A stretch of 53,617 nt of DNA from Ectocarpus siliculosus (Eukaryota; Sar; Phaeophyceae; Ectocarpales; Ectocarpaceae), in assembly GCA_000310025.1 (NCBI GenBank), contig FN649735.1:1844715-1898331 (forward strand). The letters are read 5' to 3'. This document shows positions 31,101-42,865 of this stretch, one piece after another. Numbering within the stretch: position 1 is the first letter of the stretch; the number at the start of each line of letters is the position of its first letter. Both the position numbers and the translations under genes were made by a program. A model generated the notes under the pieces. That model saw nothing but the letters and a program-made list of their open reading frames with translations. It was not told where the DNA came from and searched no databases.

Positions 31101-34100
31101 GCTCGAAGGATTGCTTCGCTGGACAACTTACTCGTTTCACCAGCGCCGGCCCTTCTTTGGCGGGTTGATCTTGCGCATGGCGGTCAACGGCTCACGGCCC
31201 TGCTCTTGCTTGCCCCTCTCCGCACCACTGATGCACCGTCCCAGATCGTTAGCGGGGTGGGGTACGCGCACAACCAGCACATCTGCCACCGCGACATGAA
31301 GCTGGACAATGTCTTGCTTTCTCGCCCGGGCTGTCTGAAAGAGGTGAAACTCGCTGACTTCGGGCTCAGCGACTTCTACCGCCCCGGAGCGACGATGCGC
31401 ACCAACTGCGGGTCGATTTCCTACCTCGCGCCTGAGGTAAGACTTTGGGCCAAAAGGGGGTGGGTGACCTGGCACAAGATGCAAGGTTTCATCGCATGGT
31501 TTCGCATTCCTTTTCTCTGCTCCCGGCAATGAGGGTTTTGTGACAGTTGGGGAATGCCGGGTGTAGATGGGCATGGTTATTGTGCCGCGTTCTCAGTGCC
31601 CTTGTGGAAGAAAACACATGCAACATACGTATTTTCTGAACCTTGTATGTGTTTGTCAGCTTCACGGTGTTTGTCGCCCTTCTTGCAGATATTCCAAGCT
31701 TCCTTGCGATGAACCTACTTCACGACAACCCACAATTTGCGCTTCCGGAACGCTGCGCGCCACCATCTTATCTGAAGCAATGCTATTCGGCACCGGCGAC
31801 AGTATGCCGTACGTGGCTCGATTTTAGCACGCGTCCATCACAACGCCTTCATGAAACGCTGTTGGCGTGATGGACCGGAATGCGTGGGCCAATATGCGGA
31901 ATCTGTACAGCAGTACTGTCATGAGATTGCATCTACCAAGGGGACGATGAATAAACAGCATTCGGGAAAGCTAACGAAACTTCGGAACACGAAATGGCAG
32001 GTGTTTCGGGGAACGTCGAACGCCGGGCCTCCCCTAGACGTGTGGTCCATCGGGGTGATTCTGTTCGCGTTGTTGTGCGGGCGCCTGCCCTTTGAGGGGA
32101 GCGATTTGCAGGTAAGTTTCCTTCTAGGGAAGGCGTTTTAAAAACGACCGCATTCACTCGCGGTAGAAGCTCGAAGAAAAGTGTCGTTCGAAACGCGTCG
32201 AGACAAACAGCTGCTCCTGAGTTGCAGTGAACCCCTCCGGTCGGGCTCTCTCGCTACCCTTTGCTGCATTCCGGCCAGCAGGGCACGAACCGACCACGAG
32301 AAGCAGCCATCCGGCGCCGGATCATGGAGTGTCGATACAAGCCTGTGGAGTCTCTTTCGCCAGAGGCTAAGGTGGGGTGTGCTCGCTTTTCCCACAGCTA
32401 GCTTTGCCTCGTCGAAAATTTCGCTTCCGGGGCGTTCGCTCGGACCTCGGCGGGAGAGCTGTCCTCTCATGATTCGGTACACTATCACGGTTAGGCGGCG
32501 AGAGGAACGAGGGGCAAAACAATATTTCAGGCAAAGGTACACTTTCGACGCAGGTCGCTGTGTGGAGTTCGGGTGGTTGCGGAGTTTGGTGGCAAGGAAG
32601 TATAGGACATCAGGTGAAGATCGAGTTTTCAGCCGTCATTTTCCGTGAATGTACTCGTTCGTTTCAGCCGACGGTTTCACGAGACTGCAGAGGTTGGGGG
32701 GAATGGGGAGAGGGGGGGGGGGGGGCGGTGTACTCATAGTCGTGCATGCCGTAGTCGTTAGACCATTGACCTCGCATCCCTACAAAGCCGGGACGGAGCA
32801 CGCCGGGTTCTCACCAGACCAGGCTCTCACATCACCAAGCGCGAAGAGCCGTGAGGTATTTGGCGAGTCGCATGAAGGGTGAGCTGCATCCTGCTAAGGG
32901 TGTTCGGCATCTTGCGCTTACTTCCTTGCGTACGGATAACAGCTGCGTATGACGTAATTTATTTTCTGGTGCTTTCACTTCCAGAGACAGTTACATTGTA
33001 TAAGCACTGTGTAACTGCCTCGAGGGTGCTTGACCATTTTAACACAACGTGGTGCGATCATCCCCCGTTGCGCGGAGTGAGGGTTCTCGACCCAGCACAA
33101 CATGATCTTCTCGACCATCATTATGGTTACCGCCAAAAAAAAAAACAGAGTTAAAAAAAAAGCGGTAACCTGGTTGCCGAGTTCACGAAGTGAATTGGCT
33201 TGTTTTACAACGTCGTTGCCAAGCGACGAAAACCCAACCCCGATGGCAAACACCGGGATGGGGGGGGAGGGGGGGGGGGTNNNNNNNNNNNNNNNNNNNN
33301 NNNNNNNNNNNNNNNNNNNNNNNNNNNNNNNNNNNNNNNNNNNNNNNNNNNNNNNNNNNNNNNNNNNNNNNNNNNNNNNNGGGGGGGAGGGGGGGGGTAA
33401 TCTTGAAATTGGACTACGTGGCAACCTTCGATCCGCGCTGACGCACAATTGCTGTGTCGTGTCCCGGCCTTAGCAATTTTCGCTCACTAACAACCGTCGG
33501 AAACGCCCTGGTTCTCGTTTTTTATTCAATCCCGAACTCTCTCCAGCCTTTTCCCACGTCGTCAGCGGCTTGACGTGCCCACGCCCGTAACGTTTCGAGT
33601 AGCCACTGTTCGTCATTCTTGCTTGTGGGCGTTTCTTCGCAACTGCTGTGTATCGCATGGGAACTGTCCTTGTGATGTTTATTCCATTGGTCAAATCCAG
33701 GATCTGCTGAGGAGGATGCTGAAGCTGGACCCCAATGAGCGCGCGTCGATCCCCGAGATCTTCAACCACAGCTGGCTTCGGTTTCGAAATGTCACATCGC
33801 TCGACAACCAGGTAGGTAGTTCATTGCGGTTTGGGTGAGGCCGTCCTGCATGCCGCACAGGTTTGCACACACGCGGTCCGTCTCCCTGCGATACCGGGCG
33901 CTCTGCCCTCTATCGAGTCTCCACTCATTCTTGGCTAATTACCAATCGGATTGCACTCACCCCAAACCCCACTTCAACTTGACCAAGTTCACACGACGAT
34001 GCTTTCAAAATCAGCCTGGGAGGCAAGAGGGGCGCGGTGGGCTGCGAGACGCGTTTCATGAGGGGACTGGCGCCGCAAGCGTCAGTCCGCGTGAATCCTT

Positions 34101-37100
34101 CGGCGGCGGCGGCGGCGGCTCTCCCAGGCTATCGACTGGGTCACGCGGGGGTACGGGGGGGTCGAACAGCCCGCGGCTGTTGGCCCCGTTATTGACGAGG
34201 TCGGGCACCCCGCCAGGTGAAGACCAATCGAAGTAAAGCACTCCCAGCGTGTGAAACTCAGGGCCCAAGTTTGTACGTTGTAAGAAGATACGAGTCTTGC
34301 ATCCCCAGGGTAGCGGTGGCGATCTCAACGCAGTTAGTTGGACAAAACAAGGGTGTCTACTCACGCTGCGCCGTAAGCTATTCTTCCTGCACTTTCCGTT
34401 TGCAGGGGGCCTAAACTCCACCACGGTATAGAATTTTGTATAGGGTCTCGTGTTAGGGCAGGTTAAGCGTGCTTTCAGCATTCAGCACACTGCAAGAAAG
34501 AATACGCTTTCGTGCTGTAACCGGGGACATAGGTGGTGCAGAGGTTTGTCGAGAAGGTCGGCCAGGAACCTCTCCAGGCGCGACATTGAGCGGAGTACGC
34601 ACGTGCCCAGTAACGTTGTGTGTGGCGTCGACGAATCCCTCCGGAGTGGCATTGCCGCCCGCACGCCGCACTTCTGGGTCCCGCGCTCGCTGCTGTAGGC
34701 TACAAACGTGAAGCAAACCGCGGGAAGTAGCAGCACGAAGCGAACCAATTCCCTCTCTCCCGTTGCGTCCGGCCGGTCCCGCTCGATTGCTGCCTCCTAG
34801 CAGACTGCAAGGCGCCCGCCTCGCCGCGAAGGTCGGCGCCGGCGTCTCCTCGCCGCTCGCAGATCGTGCTCGATCCTCTGGAGCCCAAGTCACCCGGGTC
34901 AGGAGGGGCAGGGCGACAGCAGCAGTGGCCGGGCGCCGGGGTGGACTTGGAGGAGGCGAAAGGCGTTCCGCGTGATGCGGAAGCGATGGGGGGGTTCCGG
35001 GGCGCTGCGGGCCCCGCCGAGTGCAAGACGTCGTCGGGACATCGAGGAGGAGGTGGAGGAGGACGAGGGGCATCTGGTCATGGTGGCGGAGGTGGGGGCA
35101 TCGACGGCGACGGGGCCGGCCGATTTTACTCTCCGCACACGGTACGCGCGCGAATGTATTATGTTGTGTAGAGTTGGGGAACGATCAGGGGTTCAACCTA
35201 TCAGGCAGTAGACCAGGTTGGGGTATGCGATTTCAGGTTTTTCCGCGTTTGATTTTGAGAAACATTTACTCAAAGATGCGCTCTCTACCAGAAGATCTTG
35301 TATTGAAAGTGTGAAGTTGTCGATCGAGGACGGATGATTCGCACATACGTCTACTTGTGGCTTTCGTCTCCGTGTACATATGGGTGTCATGCGAACTATA
35401 TTTAGGCACGCCCTAGCGCACAACGTTGCCACAATTTTGTTCCAAACCTCACGCTTGTGGTAGGTTTCCGTTGCTCACCACAACGACGTTGGGTAAAAGT
35501 AGGTTGGTTGTGACCAATTATACCCTGCTGCGTACTCGATTTGTTGCCCTTCTTGTTCGTGCTGGGTGGAAGGGACCCACGTAGTCCATACACCCGTTTC
35601 AGAAAAAAAAAAAGAGAACTACAGTAGTTGTCACTGCACTTTGTGCGCGTTGGGTAGAGAGCCTTGGTGTCTCGTTCAGCGTGACAAAACATCGACCTGC
35701 GTCGCACCGACTCTTCTTTGCATCGGTGTGTCTTGCAAACAGACCGAGGGAGATGCCAACCACAGCGGAAGCGACAGCAGCGGCGACGAGTCGCACAACT
35801 CAAGAGTCGGACGAGGTGACAAGAATAGCGCCACCGCGTCAAGCTCTGGGATGCAAGGCGAAGTGCCCACGACACGACACGGACGGTGTTTGCAGACCCC
35901 ATATGAAGCGTCCCCCCACCGCCATGTTGGGATCAAGATTGCGCACGGCCGCCTACGTAGTTGCGGTGATCACTTGAGTATTCATGGGTTGTGCCCCCGC
36001 GCAGACCCTCTCCTCGTTGGAAGTTAAATATGTGCACATCCCCCTTTGCTTTTCCCAGTACAATGTACTTGGAATCAACGAGCCGACCACCACCCGTGCT
36101 TCAAGGGCTTTGTCCCCAAACCCAGCGTTCCGACCTTTGCCTGAAGTTCGTTAGGAACCCCTCATTTGCCGATGCTGCCCCGTATTCCTCGGAGAGCAGG
36201 TGGGCGTGGGCGGGACTTTACGCTGACGATGCACCCGGTTCGGGGCAGCCCCAACGGTGGCTCGGCGCACCCGGGGGGCGGGGGGGGCGGCGGCGTCGGC
36301 GGTGGTGGCGGCGATGGCGGGACAACGAAGCCGATGATCCGCATGAACTCTCGCCTCGGTGCTACCCATCCTGCCCGTTGCAAGACCCTGTCCGGTCTCG
36401 GCGGTGTCTCGTCCACCACTATCAACATCACCTCGGGCGGGGCCGCCGCTGTCCCAGGTGGTGGTGGAGGGAGCATTACGGGAGGAGCAGGGAGTGGGGG
36501 GAGCGGCGGCGGAGGCGGGGGCGGAATCCGAAGCCGTACGGGCGTGATGAAGTCGAGAACGATGGACCTCAGCCACCACCTCTCGCGGCCGGCAGCGACG
36601 GCCGGCGAGCAGAGGTCGCAAGCCCCGTCAAGATCTGTGTCGCCACCGCCGTTGCAACACCACGGCCAGCACGAACACCGACGGCGGGGGACGGTCCGTC
36701 AACGAACGTGGTCGGCAAGCGAAGCGGCGGCGGCGGCGGCGCAACAACAAAGCGACGAAGACGAGACGTGGGGACAGGGAGCACCGGAGGGCGACAGACG
36801 GGACCATGGCGAGGGGAGAGACCAAGAGGGGCGTGATGGGGACGGCGGCGGTGGCGGCGGTGGCGGCGACGGCCACCCTGGGGAGGAGAAGGGAACGGGC
36901 ATCTTGCCATCCCTGAGCCCGAGAAGCGCTGCGGACACCGATCCCTACCGAAACGACGGGAGTCACGGCAGCGGTAGTAGGCCCGCGCGACCACGCACGG
37001 GCAGCAGCCCGCGCGGCGACGGGAGTGGAAGGCATCGAGATAACCACCACCAACGGGAAGAACGAAAGTCTCCTAGGGAAAGTGGGAGCGGCAGTGGGAG

Positions 37101-38381
37101 CGATAACTCGCCCCGTTATCAACCTTCGATGAGGCCCACAACGTCTCCCCCCAGCACCGCAGGCGGCGGCAACAGTAGAAGTAGAGGCGGATGGAGTGAG
37201 GGGCGCGGCAGCTGGCAGGGCTGGGGCGGCTCCTGGGATGGGAAAGAGGGAGAAGACGAAGACGATCGTAATCGCCGCGATTCCGGCCACCTGTTGCCGC
37301 GGTCATCCTGTAGTCCTTTGCTCCAGGAAAAGCAGAGAGACTCCGCTGGCGGTAGCGGTGCAGACAGGAGAGATGGAGAGCACGAGAATGACGTTAGCTA
37401 CGGGCATCAAGGACCATCCTCGCCCTCAAGGCTGCGCAAGTCTTCCTCCGAGGGGTTCAAGCTCCCGCAATCACCGAGCCTGTAAGAGATACGCTCCATT
37501 GTGTCTGGTTTTCAAGGAAATAGTCAGTCGCAGTGGTATTGCTCCCTGAGCATGTACATCTGATCTCCATTTCAGTTTATATTCTCAGCGCGTGCTTGTT
37601 CAGTTGAAATATGAACGGACGACAGCAGAAACCAGGTAGGATGACCATGTGGTCTTCACGGCTCGGGCTTGTCGTTCTTCCGTTGCTTCTCGACACGAAA
37701 CGTAGGCGACGGCAGCAGTTGTCACGCCAGGGACGGTCGCAAGGCGACGTTGAACACAGCGACAGCAGCAACAGCAGCAGCCAGCCAGGTGCGGAGAAGC
37801 TAGGGACAGCGGGGGGGCGTGGAGTGGCCAACAAAGGCATCGCCCGTAATAACCTCAAACGATCTTTGACAACGCCAACCGCAGGCGCAACCTCAGCAGC
37901 ACTATCAGCAACAATAGGAGGCACCGAGCGAAGAAGTAGAGGTAACGAAGATGAACGACAAGATCGCAACGACGAGCGACCTGACGACGCCAATGGCGCC
38001 GCGTGTAGCAATGCCCCGAGTAGCGGGGTGTTCATGTTGGCACCGAGCATAATTTCGAGCGGAACTGGGAGGATGGGCAACACCCAACGACCTCGCCGAA
38101 GTACTTTGTCTACAACCGGCTCTGACGTGTCATCCGATGGGGAGAACGAGGGGTCGGATGCTCAAACGCCTGACGCAGCGGCGCGGTCGGAAGGAACACC
38201 GACGACAGCTTCTGCTGCAAAAACTCCGCTTGTTCCGCTCACAAGAGGAGACTGCGATCAGACGAAGGAGCGTGGGAACGAGGAGGAGGAGGAAGAAGAT
38301 GACCTGTCAAGTAGAGACCAGGAATCGTGGGGAGTTGGCAGGGACTCAAAAGGGGAAGGCACTACGCCGCGGGACGTTTGA
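28170..38381 (+). CDS. CAMK/SNF1-like Ser/Thr protein kinase with ubiquitin-fold-like N-terminus and long disordered tail
   Basis: Exons: 28170-28368, 29472-29626, 30080-30227, 30781-30953, 31245-31436, 32001-32111, (33566-33598, weak), 33701-33811, 34015-34216, 34804-35141, 35743-35956, 36200-37481 and 37706-38381; phases agree throughout, about 1,270 residues. Residues 15-110 (ITIHAGDEG, GRVLYVEPDWTTDDLLQAA, MIEDREVIFF) look like a doublecortin/KHA-type ubiquitin-like fold. The kinase shows GKGGFGEV, VALKFL (ATP lysine), CHRDMKLDN, DFGLSDF, SYLAPEVF, DVWSIGVILF and NERASIPEIFNHSW, so it should be active. Some 10-25 residues expected between PFEGSDLQ and DLLRRML are not accounted for. The tail is Gly/Ser/Arg-rich with SPRRS repeats. 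Exon 36200 could instead end at the TAA at 37483-37485; splicing at the GTAAGA at 37482 adds the acidic C-terminus. Substrates are unknown. Confidence 0.8.
28933..29242 (+). repeat. Left arm of 305-bp inverted repeat flanking kinase exon 2
   Basis: This segment of intron 1 is the reverse complement, with roughly 10% differences, of 29724-30028 in intron 2. Anchor points: CAAGTGTCCCC, TATTGAAGCAAGAGCACGG, GACGTATCTACTTGAAAGAG and CAGACTGGTAGGTACCCCAG. Confidence 0.9.
29724..30028 (-). repeat. Right arm of 305-bp inverted repeat flanking kinase exon 2
   Basis: Intron 2 copy of the repeat, in opposite orientation to 28933-29242. The loop between the arms (about 480 bases) contains exon 2 (29472-29626). 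In the transcript the two arms would pair into a long duplex around that exon. Confidence 0.9.
32697..32830 (-). repeat. Copy of the LINE 3' end, pyrimidine-tailed
   Basis: The segment shares with 24640-24760 the order: G-rich tract, GTACTC, GCATGCC, GTTAGACCATTGACC, TCCC, GGGACGGAGCA, CCAGACC-like end. In the minus orientation it ends in a C-rich tail, as the LINE fragment does. It is probably a severely 5'-truncated copy of the same family and lies in a kinase intron. Confidence 0.6.
33125..33170. repeat. Hairpin with A-rich loop
   Basis: GGTTACCGC at 33125-33133 is inverted as GCGGTAACC at 33162-33170 around two A-runs. It sits in a kinase intron, just before the assembly gap. Confidence 0.7.
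33281..33380. other. Assembly gap (100 N) flanked by the same G-tract
   Basis: Exactly 100 N. The left edge ends in G-run, A, G-run, T, and the right edge begins with the same pattern, so the two contig ends may overlap or be a broken homopolymer. The gap lies in the kinase intron where a short exon is missing. Confidence 0.95.
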
Positions 38382-38953
38382 TGTGATACAAAAGAGTGCA
38401 TGTTGCCATAGGACCTTAAGAGACGCTCAAAACGCGTAGCTTGGAGTTTGTCGCGTTGTACCTGGTGGAGCTCCACTTCGAAATTAATTTTATTGGCCTT
38501 CAAAGTATTCTAGTATTCCTTACCTCCGACTGTAATATTGTAATATTGAAGGGTCAACTTTTTGTGGCCTGACCTCCAGATTATTGTGTGTTGTTTTGGT
38601 GCGTCCCAATCTTGTCGTATCTCCCCCCGTGCCTGGTATTTCTTGCAAATTTTCATCTCGCCGGCGAAGGAGGCATGCATAAAGATACGTACGTACGTAT
38701 GCACATGTGCATATACATACTGCTGTAATAGTACGATATTGAGGGCAAGGAAACGCAGAACGATCAACAGTGAAGCCGGAGGTCATACGTTTCCGCAGCG
38801 CGAAAACACACACACACGTCCTTAGATACGTCTACGCCGTAGATTGGCACTTCTTTGTGGTGCAATCCTGGTGGCCAGACTTGTTTGAGCCCTTCCTTGA
38901 CATTCTGCGCGCAGAATCATCCTCTCTCGGTCGCTTCCAATCATCAAGCCGGT
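38382..38953. other. Kinase 3' flank, no gene seen
   Basis: Probable 3' UTR and spacer, with an A/T-rich part and a short TACG repeat near 38690. No coding frame of note. Confidence 0.5.
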
Positions 38954-39275
38954 CGCCCCGGTGGTCTAGTTGGTAGCCTCGTAACCTTCTAGAGGTCAGG
39001 TCAGGGGTTCGAATCCCGGCGTAGGCGAGCTTTTCTTGCAAAGTGAGTTTTTCTGTCGCTTCCGCTCCTGGCCAAGTGGATAGCGCTAGTTCGTGTGTAC
39101 ACAGAGGGAAGAGAGTGCTGAACTCTTCTCGCATTAATAATCGAAGGCGAAGTACCGCAGGAGGCGAGGGTAGAGAGAGGCTCTTCTGTGTGACCACGGG
39201 TTGGAGTAAACGGCACTAGTGCTGTGAGCGCTGATTTGAAGTAAAGAACAAAAAAAAAAAAAATCATCAACCCGG
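38939..39275. repeat. Target-site duplication of the SINE
   Basis: Left copy 38939-38953 and right copy 39262-39275 differ at one position (G/C) and bracket the SINE exactly. The near identity suggests a fairly recent insertion. Confidence 0.85.
38954..39261 (+). mobile_element. tRNA-derived SINE with poly(A) tail and target-site duplication
   Basis: The head has a pol III A box (TGGTCTAGTTGG, 38962-38973) and a perfect B box (GGTTCGAATCC, 39006-39016) at tRNA-like spacing, but the flanking stems do not form a proper tRNA cloverleaf. A non-tRNA body of about 240 bases follows and ends in 14 A (39250-39263). The 15-base direct repeat AATCATCAAGCCGGT at 38939-38953 is repeated with one change at 39262-39275. 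A second A-box-like string (TGGCCAAGTGG) near 39071 hints at a composite head. Confidence 0.88.
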
Positions 39276-39678
39276 TACATTACAATTTTGTCACTTACTT
39301 TTGGGATCTGGATGGTACGCCTTAGACTAAATATGTACTACTATCTGCAGGCTCTACTCTGCAGAGAGTGCCAGACTTCGGAGTAGATAGAGCGCCAGAG
39401 AGACGTGATAACGAGACAGAAGATAAAGACGAGAGTAACAGGTGTGAAGGTCAGGTGTGGCGAAGGAATCTAGACTGTCTAAGATTTTGCACGGGAGCTC
39501 CGTGATATCGATGAAGTATCCCCTCGGACGATCCCAACCGCGTGTCTCCCTCCTGCCGCCGGTCCAACCCCGCCGTCTTGCATGTACTTGATCCCGCCAC
39601 CGCTCGGTCACTCGAACACACGCTACCGATCGACCGGGACACGCTCGTCACAGTGAGTAAATCGGCACCCAATTCAGC
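39276..39678. promoter_or_regulatory. Upstream region of the RHL1-like gene
   Basis: About 400 bases between the SINE and the RHL1-like ATG, presumably promoter and 5' UTR. No motif stands out. Confidence 0.35.
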
Positions 39679-42600
39679 ATGAGCAAAAAGCGAGAGAGGG
39701 ACGGCGGCGGCAGTGACACGTTCCAGCACGACAATGGCGCAGAATCGCTCCTGTTTGAAATCGCTCCGCCCCCCGAAGACAGGACGACCAAGCGCAGCAA
39801 GAAGAGCAGTGCTGCTGACGCCCCTCTGCTGCCGCAAGAGTCTGCGGGCAGTGCCGGCGACGGCAACAACAATGCAGCAAGCACAGCAGAGCCGAGCAAG
39901 TATCACCCGGCAGCCATCGCACCGTCTTCCACCCTCCGGCAATGCGACGGCTTGAATGTCGTGAAGAACAAGGCGCGGGGACGAGGGCGGCAGCTCATGG
40001 TACTGCCCGGCGCGCTCGGCCTCGGCAACGGCAGTACCGGCGGCAAACTTGGGACGCTGAACAATGCCACACCGGCGAACCCGGTGCTGTACATGGAATT
40101 TCCCGAGGTGCGCGCGCAGTTTCGTTTTTGGTACGACAGAGGCTCGGCTCTGGCCTCGAGTGTTTGAATTTAAAAAAAGTCGCAACTTCCTCTCTTTTCT
40201 GAAGAACTTGTGTTCACGGGCAGGCATGTTCTCCCTGTGTATCAAACTGTATGCATACAATAGGCATATCCATACTACTTGTAGCTGTTGTGTTTCATGC
40301 AAAACACCGACGTATATCTTTGAAGCCTTTCATATCCATGTGCCGCTGCACCCTTCCGCATGTCGTGGGGATAAGCTTTCACTACCCAACACGACAGCTG
40401 CTTCTACGGTAGATGTACTGTGAATTCCGGAAACATCGGCCATCCCCCCCTCCCGCCCCCGCCCCCGGGAGGGCAGCGTTTTTCTGAACGGAATGGATCT
40501 CCGAAATTCTTGGCTGCAGCAGCCTGACGCTATCTTGGTTGTTTGGGACAGACCAACAAGTGCACCCACGTGGTACTATCGTCAGATTTCAGAGACTTCA
40601 CGCTGTCTCCATGGTGCCTCTCTCTCGTTGGGCAAGTAGTATTTCGTCTTTCACTCCTCACAAATCTCAGATTTCAACGCCGTTGTCTCTGCAATCTTCT
40701 GCTTTCGATTTCTGTTTTATGCATATTTAAAAGGAATTACACAGGGGGCTTCGTTCATGGAATATGTCGTTCACCCCCCTACTGCAGAGGGGTTTCTATC
40801 CACGGTGCCTCTTGCACAATTATTTAGAAATTAGACTCCCCCCCCCCACGGACACCGATTTCGGTTAGTAGGCCGATGTGTCCGATCGCCAATCTCCCCA
40901 GGATGGACCCTATCCACTCCCCCCCACCAGTTGAAGCAAAGAGGATTGTCACAAGGCGACTTGGTGCTTGCATTGTTACGTGCAGGTTCCACACATCTCG
41001 CACTCTCGTGGCCCCACGCTGTCACCGAGGAATATCCCCTCTTTTTTGCCGTAGAGTTAAAGTTCCTGCACGCACAATTGGGCCCACCGCTCCCCGCCCC
41101 CCCGCCCCCCACCCCGATTTTTTGACGGCCCTCGACTGTGTTGCAGGGTCGGCTGAAGTGCACGGGGCGCACGGTGCACGCCAAGGGAAGGTTCTTCACG
41201 CTGTACGCGGACAAGGCTGCCGGCCGCGCTACCCGCATGGACTGCCGCGACGTGTTCGACTCCGCCGTGTTCTTCAGCAAGGCTTGCTGGGTGGGAAAGA
41301 AGGAAGACAATCCGTCCGAGGAACCCCTTCCCCTGCCAGAGTCGCTGCAGGTGGGTTCGTTCGGTGACTGCTGGCTATGTGCATGTTTAGCATACGCTTG
41401 TTTGCTGGTATGTGCACGACTGTTGTGGTGGCTGGCGTCTGCGTAGCCGAAAAGCGGTGTACAAGAGCCGTCTGCTAAGATCCATGAGCCCTCCGCGAAA
41501 ATAGTACCTCCTGTGTTGCCTTCCTCCTGGTGTGACTCCCGCTGATGCATGGAGAAAACTTGCATTTTTTTTTTTAATAGCTGTCGTCCAGAATACATGG
41601 AAATATCCTGGGTTTGGTTCCTTCGTTGTGCGTGGGGCGGAATTTCTTCACCGCAGCAGTGAAGTGTTATGATCACCTTCATGCCCGACGAGCACACAGC
41701 GGTATTGCGGCAGAACCGCAACGATGTTCCGTCACAATACAGCGGTGTCCCGTCGGTACTTGCTCGCTCTCACGAGGCACGCGTGGCCTACTGCTAATGC
41801 CCTGTAGGGAGACGATTCCTCAAACACAAAGTAAACAACACTGTGGTCTTACCTGCACCACCACCGTTTTTACCTCCACACATCAATCACGCGTAGTCCC
41901 TTCGAGGAGAGGATGAACAGGCCTCAGGCGGTGGTGGCGACGACGGTGACGCCACCGGCGGGGGCGATGCCGCGCCGAAGCTCACGGCCGCCGACTTCAA
42001 GACACACTTCGGCGGTGGGAACCCGGCATCTCTCATGTCGGGAGACTCGGAAAGCAAAGCCTCCGCGGGCAACGACGCGGGTAACGGGGGGCGGGGTGGC
42101 GGCGGCAGCGGTGGAGAGGAAGGAGAAGGGAGGTCGGCCGCGGCGGCGGGGGCAGCGACGAAGACGGTCGGCCGACGCACCAGTAGCCGTTCCACCAAGA
42201 GCACTAAGACGTACGTAGAAGAAGACTCGGATGATGGCGAGCTTGAGGACGGGAGTGGCAGCAGCAGCAGCAGCGGTGACGAAGGGGCGGGAGGAGAGAG
42301 AGGAGGGGCCGACGATGGAGACGAGGACGTCGTTGCCGTTGAGGGAGGAAGCAGTGGTAGCAGCAAGAACGGCGGTGGTGGCAGCGGCAGCGGCAGCGGT
42401 AGCGGTAGCGGTGCCGGAGGGGTGGAGGCGTTCTCTATCCTCAACGCGCCGGCCGCGGCGAAGAGGAAGCCGGTCACGGTGGGCTCCGGCAAGGAGGAGA
42501 AGAACGCGCCGGCCTCGAGCAAGAAGAGAAAGGCCGCCGCCGGCAGCGCTAAAGGGAAAGGCCGCCGCCGAGCGCTGGCGAGCTCCGGGTCTTCGTCGTC

Positions 42601-42865
42601 GAGCGATGACGATGACGACACGGGTGGTCGCGGAGAAGAGAACGGGGATTCCGGTGAGGAGTCTCCGGCTTCGGGGGAGGACGTGGCGGCGGCGGCGGCG
42701 GCGGTGAGATCGGGTCCCGCGAGAAGGAGCCGCCGGTCTAGCGCCGTGTCGCGGGTTAAGTACACCCAGAGCAGCAGCGGTTCCGAGGAGGAGGATGAGG
42801 AGGAAGAGGAAAAGGAAGAGGAAGGAGGTGATGATGATGATGATGATGATGAGTTCGAGCCGTAG
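39679..42865 (+). CDS. RHL1: RHL1-like DNA-binding protein, topoisomerase VI complex subunit
   Basis: In plants RHL1 (HYP7) is a nuclear DNA-binding partner of topoisomerase VI, needed for endoreduplication. Exons: 39679-40107, 41147-41350 and 41921-42865 (TAG), all phase 0, about 525 residues. Exon 1 starts with a basic, low-complexity part, then CDGLNVVKNKARGRGRQL, LPGALGL, GKLGTLNN and NPVLYMEFPE. Exon 2 continues GRLKCTGRTVHAKGRFFTL, DVFDSAVFFSKACWVGKK and EDNPSEE. This order is the RHL1 core (NPVLYLDFP, then G-K-x-x-x-x-x-R-Y-L-T-L, then FDN-IVFS-AWWIGTK-ENP). Exon 3 is a long acidic, Ser/Gly- and Lys-rich tail ending in a run of Asp/Glu, longer than in plants. The family call is by remembered motif, without a search. 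Confidence 0.75.

Noticed and set aside
34230-34803. Separate small gene in a kinase intron
   Set aside because: Open frames are short and lack family features; phase and splice sites make this an intron.
36151-37306. Long ORFs antisense to the kinase tail
   Set aside because: Shadow frames of GC-rich low-complexity coding sequence.
38954-39025. Functional tRNA gene
   Set aside because: A and B boxes are good, but the acceptor and T stems have mismatches, no clear anticodon stem forms, and a body with poly(A) and target duplications follows; it is a SINE head.
40540-40620. Extra RHL1 exon (THVVLSSDFRDFT)
   Set aside because: The flanking exons 40107 and 41147 already join in phase across a conserved RHL1 motif; inserting this piece would break it.
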